Origin: Clostridium sp. DSM 8431
GTDB lineage: Bacteria; Bacillota; Clostridia; Clostridiales; Clostridiaceae
NCBI RefSeq assembly: GCF_900116755.1
Contig: NZ_FPBY01000006.1
Location: 1-43,357, forward strand
Length of the DNA: 43,357 nucleotides
Direction of reading: 5' to 3'
Positions 40,573-43,357 of this stretch are shown here, piece by piece (the stretch's first letter is position 1; the number at the start of each line of letters is the position of its first letter). Below the pieces are notes generated by a model, which saw only the letters and a program-made list of their open reading frames with translations, was not told the DNA's origin and did no database searches. The position numbers and the translations under genes are program-made.

Positions 40573-41574
40573 CTAGCCTATAGATTCTAAATAGCAAGAT
40601 GCACCAAGCTGTTCTCCGCCATCATTAATACCACTATATTCTATATCTAAAGGCAAAATTTTTCCCTTATTCATATCAGCAATATATAAGTTGTATCCAG
40701 CGCCTCCTTTAGTAGAACTTAAAATCATGTATCTATCATTTAAAGGACAGGGATCTGAACAATTATATTCTTTATTATTAAACTTTAAGCTTTCTAATTC
40801 ATTTGTTTCTAAATTCATTTTCATAATCATATCAGTATGATTTGATTTTGAATACCATTTTGTAAAGTATAAAGCATTATCTTTCACTATTGGATAGTAT
40901 GCCATTACTCCACTAGAAGAATATACTTTTTCTTTATTATTATAGTTGTTTACATCTACTTTATATATTTGTGATAAAGAATTATCTCCTCTTGCATAAA
41001 AAACATATTTGTCATCTTCTGAATAAAATGGCATAGAGTCTTCTTTAGTATCTTTTGTTATATTTCTTAAACTTTTGTTTTCTAAGTTAAGCTCCATTAT
41101 GTCATATATCATATCATCTTTATTTGCGTCCCAATGTCCTTGTTTAAAAACAATCTTTTTTCCATCTGAAGAATATTTAGGATCTTCATTTCTCAAATCA
41201 TTTTTTCCTGTTAAATTTGTTACAACTTGAGTTTGAAGGTTATATGTATAAACATCCCACTTTTCATAGCCTTTAGTTTTATTCATTCCCATAAAAACAA
41301 TTTCTGTTCCATCATTTTTAAATTCAGCATTCATGGCATTATATACATTTTTAAAGTTATCACTTAAACAAACTTTTTCTTTAGAATCAAAATCATATAA
41401 ATACAATTTACTGTCTTTAGCATCATAGCTGGTATAAGAGTGGTAAACCATCTTCCCTGATAAATTTGGTACTTTCTTACTTCTCCCCATTGCAGTAATT
41501 GAAATACTTACTATTACCATAGGAATACATAAAATAAGTACTATTGGCTTTAATTTTTTTACTATTGGTTTCAT
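40573..41574 (-). CDS. membrane-anchored TolB-like beta-propeller protein
   Basis: 333 aa from the ATG at 41574, with AGAGG 7 bases upstream. N-terminal anchor LKPIVLILCIPMVIVSISIT, then repeated propeller blades of the TolB/PD40 kind (NAEFKNDGTEIVFMGMN, DPKYSSDGKKIVFKQG, MPFYSEDDKYVFYARG). Located outside the membrane. It begins the polysaccharide operon, 48 bp before the synthase gene, and may bind or guide the polymer; PgaA/IcaC-type export genes are absent. Confidence 0.8.
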   Translation of the reverse strand: MKPIVKKLKPIVLILCIPMVIVSISITAMGRSKKVPNLSGKMVYHSYTSYDAKDSKLYLYDFDSKEKVCLSDNFKNVYNAMNAEFKNDGTEIVFMGMNKTKGYEKWDVYTYNLQTQVVTNLTGKNDLRNEDPKYSSDGKKIVFKQGHWDANKDDMIYDIMELNLENKSLRNITKDTKEDSMPFYSEDDKYVFYARGDNSLSQIYKVDVNNYNNKEKVYSSSGVMAYYPIVKDNALYFTKWYSKSNHTDMIMKMNLETNELESLKFNNKEYNCSDPCPLNDRYMILSSTKGGAGYNLYIADMNKGKILPLDIEYSGINDGGEQLGASCYLESIG

Positions 41575-41919
41575 AACAAATCCTCTCACTTTCGCATCTG
41601 CATCTGGTACTTTATTACGAAGCATATAAAATTATCCAATCATATGTATCTTTTATTCAATTTTTACTTTCGCCATAAAAATATTAATCAATTTTTTTAC
41701 TTTTTTCAAGGTTTTTCATGTAAATTTATAACAATTGCAATATTTTATTCTTAAATTGTATAATTTTAATATATTCATTAACAAAAAGCATAAATTTTTT
41801 TATTTTTATAAAAGTTACCAAATGCAAAAATATTCTCACTATATTTTCGTCTTCTTTTTCTGCATTTTTTTAATTCACGACAAAATATTGCTATTATAAG
41901 AAATTCGTTATACTCTACT
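41575..41919. other. intergenic region upstream of the exopolysaccharide operon
   Basis: 345 bp, very AT-rich. Near 41816-41874 arms AAATGCA and TGCATTT with T-runs form a weak terminator for the TPR gene on the minus strand. The operon promoter must lie between 41600 and 41800 on the minus strand; no convincing -35/-10 pair can be named. An in-frame codon chain from 41625 to the chosen start at 41574 has only a weak ribosome binding site. Confidence 0.4.
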
Positions 41920-42642
41920 TTAAATATATAAACTAAGATATTTGTAATCATTATCTATTTCTTTCACACAATTAAAATAAGTTTTAGACTCTTCTAGCCT
42001 TTCTGTATGAAAACAACTTATGCCAAAATAATAACAATACTCTAAATAATCTTCTTTATTATCATCTAAAGAAAAATTAATTTTCTCTAAAGTATTATAT
42101 GCATCTTCATATCTTTCTAATTCAGCATAAGATTTTCCAAGAGTGAACATTCTCTCTTTTTCAAAGAGACAATTTCCCTCATAAGAAATATTCTCAAGAT
42201 ATTTAATTGCTTTATGAAAAACATCAACATTATAATAACATTTTCCTAAAACATAATGTAAACTAGGATCATTAACTTCATCAGCATGACCTCTCTTTAA
42301 ATATTCAAGAGCTTCTTTATACTTTTCTTCATCAAATAGAATACAGCCCATAAAAAAGTATGCCTCTCTATTTAAGTTGTTATATTTAATAGACTGATTT
42401 AAATATTCCTTAGCTTCTTTAACATTTCCTTCTTTAGCAAAATTAAGTGCCATATTGAAATATACAGAAGAATTATTATCTTTATTGTTTTTATAAACTA
42501 CTGTAAAAATAACATTTAAAAATAAGATTCCAATTCCTATGAACTTATTTATAAAAATAGCGCCAATCCCCAAAAACAGGAGATATGTAACCCATTCTCC
42601 TTTTATTTTTTGATATTCTAACTTATATGTATTTTTACCCAT
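41920..42642 (-). CDS. membrane-anchored TPR protein
   Basis: 240 aa. Two closely spaced hydrophobic segments near residues 18-48 form a hairpin or a double anchor. From about residue 60 there are at least four TPR units (NMALNFAKEGNVKEAKEYLN; YFFMGCILFDEEKYKEALEY; HYVLGKCYYNVDVFHKAIKY; MFTLGKSYAELERYEDAYNT). Likely a scaffold at the membrane; no partner is indicated. AGGGGAG precedes the ATG. It is separated from the polysaccharide operon downstream by a gap with a weak terminator. Confidence 0.82.
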   Translation of the reverse strand: MGKNTYKLEYQKIKGEWVTYLLFLGIGAIFINKFIGIGILFLNVIFTVVYKNNKDNNSSVYFNMALNFAKEGNVKEAKEYLNQSIKYNNLNREAYFFMGCILFDEEKYKEALEYLKRGHADEVNDPSLHYVLGKCYYNVDVFHKAIKYLENISYEGNCLFEKERMFTLGKSYAELERYEDAYNTLEKINFSLDDNKEDYLEYCYYFGISCFHTERLEESKTYFNCVKEIDNDYKYLSLYI

Positions 42643-42856
42643 TATTATTAGCTCCCCTAAAACTTTTTTCTCAAAAATACAGTTTTCTTCTATTTTATAG
42701 TATATAAGTATAAATGTATAGTATAAAGGATAATTATTTCTTTTATATTTTTATAAAGCATTCTTGAGTTATCTTTCTATAATTTCATTTTATTTATTAG
42801 TATTAATCTTTGTCCACTGCACAAAATAATATTGTAATAAAGAAGGAGTGATAAAT

Positions 42857-42979
42857 ATGAATAAAAATTGCAATTGTAAAAATAACAAAAATAAAGGTAA
42901 TTTAACTTCTAGCGTTGAAGAAGGATGCAATAAAAAGGAAGTTGATAATCCAAAAACAGCTACAAATAATCAATGGTAA
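42857..42979 (+). CDS. small Cys-containing peptide, 40 aa
   Basis: MNKNCNCKNNKNKGNL, TSSVEEGCNKKEVDNPKTAT, NNQW. Preceded by GAAGGAGTG 7 bases before the ATG and followed by a hairpin, so it is likely a real gene. Three Cys (CNC plus one), hydrophilic, no membrane segment or signal peptide. It could bind metal or be a small spore or regulatory protein; I do not recognise it. Confidence 0.6.
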   Translation: MNKNCNCKNNKNKGNLTSSVEEGCNKKEVDNPKTATNNQW

Positions 42980-42986
42980 ATCGAGT

Positions 42987-43018
42987 AGGAGGTAATCAAT
43001 TATTTTGATTACCGACCT
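42987..43018 (+). terminator. terminator hairpin of the small peptide gene, cut by the IS
   Basis: GGTAATCA/TGATTACC stem with an outer AGG/CCT pair, starting about 8 bp after the stop. The U-tract expected next is missing: the IS terminal repeat begins at 43019, directly after the stem. Confidence 0.6.
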
Positions 43019-43036
43019 CTCAATGTCGTCAACTTA
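43019..43036. repeat. IS terminal inverted repeat (left end of the right-edge IS)
   Basis: CTCAATGTCGTCAACTTA, the exact reverse complement of 276-293. It marks the 3' end of an IS that continues past the right edge. Confidence 0.75.
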
Positions 43037-43169
43037 GTAGATTAATGCAGATGAAAGTGCTTTAAAACCATATTATTTTTTATAGCTATTTAAAATCCCC
43101 TTAAAAAATGGTACACTAAATAAATCCACTGGTAAAAGTGAATTTTAAAGTATGTATTTATTTTTAATA

Positions 43170-43357
43170 TTAAATGCAGGATTTAACATTATGATGATGC
43201 TTTTTCCTTGGATGTTTGTTTTTTCGCTCACAAGAACGGTTGCAGCGTATTTGTGAGCGTATTTTTATAGCTTTTTCTAAGATATACATTAGAATTTTCT
43301 TTCGATGCTTATTTTTAGTTATTATATGTATAATATTCTTAAATACTTGTCCTAATA
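43170..43357 (-). CDS. IS4-type transposase, C-terminal part (cut by window edge)
   Basis: 62 open codons on the minus strand entering from the right edge and ending at 43170: ...HRKKILMYILEKAIKIRS, QIRCNRSCERKNKHPRKKHH, HNVKSCI, stop. The basic tail with R-x-NRS and PRKK is typical for the end of clostridial IS4-family transposases, and the 18-bp terminal repeat follows 134 bp later. It has the same orientation as the N-terminal part at the left edge, so both may be copies of one IS. Confidence 0.6.
   Translation of the reverse strand, partial: LGQVFKNIIHIITKNKHRKKILMYILEKAIKIRSQIRCNRSCERKNKHPRKKHHHNVKSCI

Noticed and set aside
43230-43266. CGCTCACAA/TTGTGAGCG hairpin with a T-run, looking like a plus-strand terminator
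   Set aside because: It lies inside the open frame of the transposase C-terminus, and no plus-strand gene precedes it within the IS.
1-43357. CRISPR arrays
   Set aside because: No evenly spaced short direct repeats with unique spacers were seen. The repeated elements found are sRNA copies, IS ends and LRR codons.
1-43357. tRNA or rRNA genes
   Set aside because: No cloverleaf-like GC-rich stretches or CCA-ended segments were recognised.

Overview
The window is strongly AT-rich and carries typical low-GC Firmicute signals: AGGAGG-type ribosome binding sites, many U-tailed hairpin terminators, PdxR-PdxST, DegV and TTGACA/TATAAT promoters. Gene content and codon use point to Clostridium sensu stricto, and the gene set would fit C. 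perfringens or a near relative; species is inference. Both ends of the window run into an IS4-type insertion sequence in the same orientation (5' end at the left edge, 3' end at the right edge), each with the same 18-bp terminal inverted repeat, as expected for a segment or contig bounded by copies of one IS.

Layout. 1-2300: IS end, degV, a frameshifted arsC, and a 4-oxalocrotonate tautomerase behind a MerR-type promoter. 2300-5500: an ABC-transporter remnant, two small conserved genes, a MerR regulator, and a decaying array of flavin reductase and tautomerase genes; three promoters here have the 19-bp spacer typical of MerR control. 5.6-9.2 kb: a DUF4116 repeat protein and the divergent pdxR / pdxS-pdxT vitamin B6 locus. 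9.2-10.3 kb: a membrane protein and a CPBP protease. 10.5-18 kb: a type I restriction-modification operon (hsdM-hsdS-hsdR) preceded on the same strand by an ArdA antirestriction gene. 18.6-19.9 kb: a pentapeptide-repeat/K+ channel fusion. 20.2-22.8 kb: bioY-bioD-bioA under a BirA-type operator. 23.3-31.6 kb: LUD protein, SGNH esterase, a large ParA-like ATPase, a secreted internalin-like LRR protein, an iron-sulfur protein and a broken IS1595-type transposase. 31.7-37.5 kb: small proteins, a Ro60/DUF2828-like protein with tandem RNA-like hairpins upstream, an ABC-F ATPase and two flavodoxin-fold proteins. 37.9-41.6 kb: an exopolysaccharide operon of the poly-N-acetylglucosamine type, with a fused PgaC-PgaD synthase, a deacetylase and a membrane-anchored beta-propeller. 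41.9-43 kb: a TPR protein and a Cys-containing small peptide.

The most unusual signal is non-coding. Four + strand promoters (10367, 18350, 20029, 27335) share exactly the same geometry: a 7-bp repeat of TTGTCAC type, 4 bp, the repeat again, 10 bp, then TATAAT. This is the geometry of a PhoB Pho box replacing the -35 element. Each promoter is followed by a short (about 70-90 nt) segment ending in a strong terminator. Three of the four segments are paralogues with two hairpins whose loops carry UCCC, and the first hairpin shows compensatory changes between copies. They look like a family of response-regulator-controlled small RNAs with anti-Shine-Dalgarno loops. The copies also bracket the restriction/ArdA module and the channel gene, which suggests they mark the edges of exchangeable cassettes.
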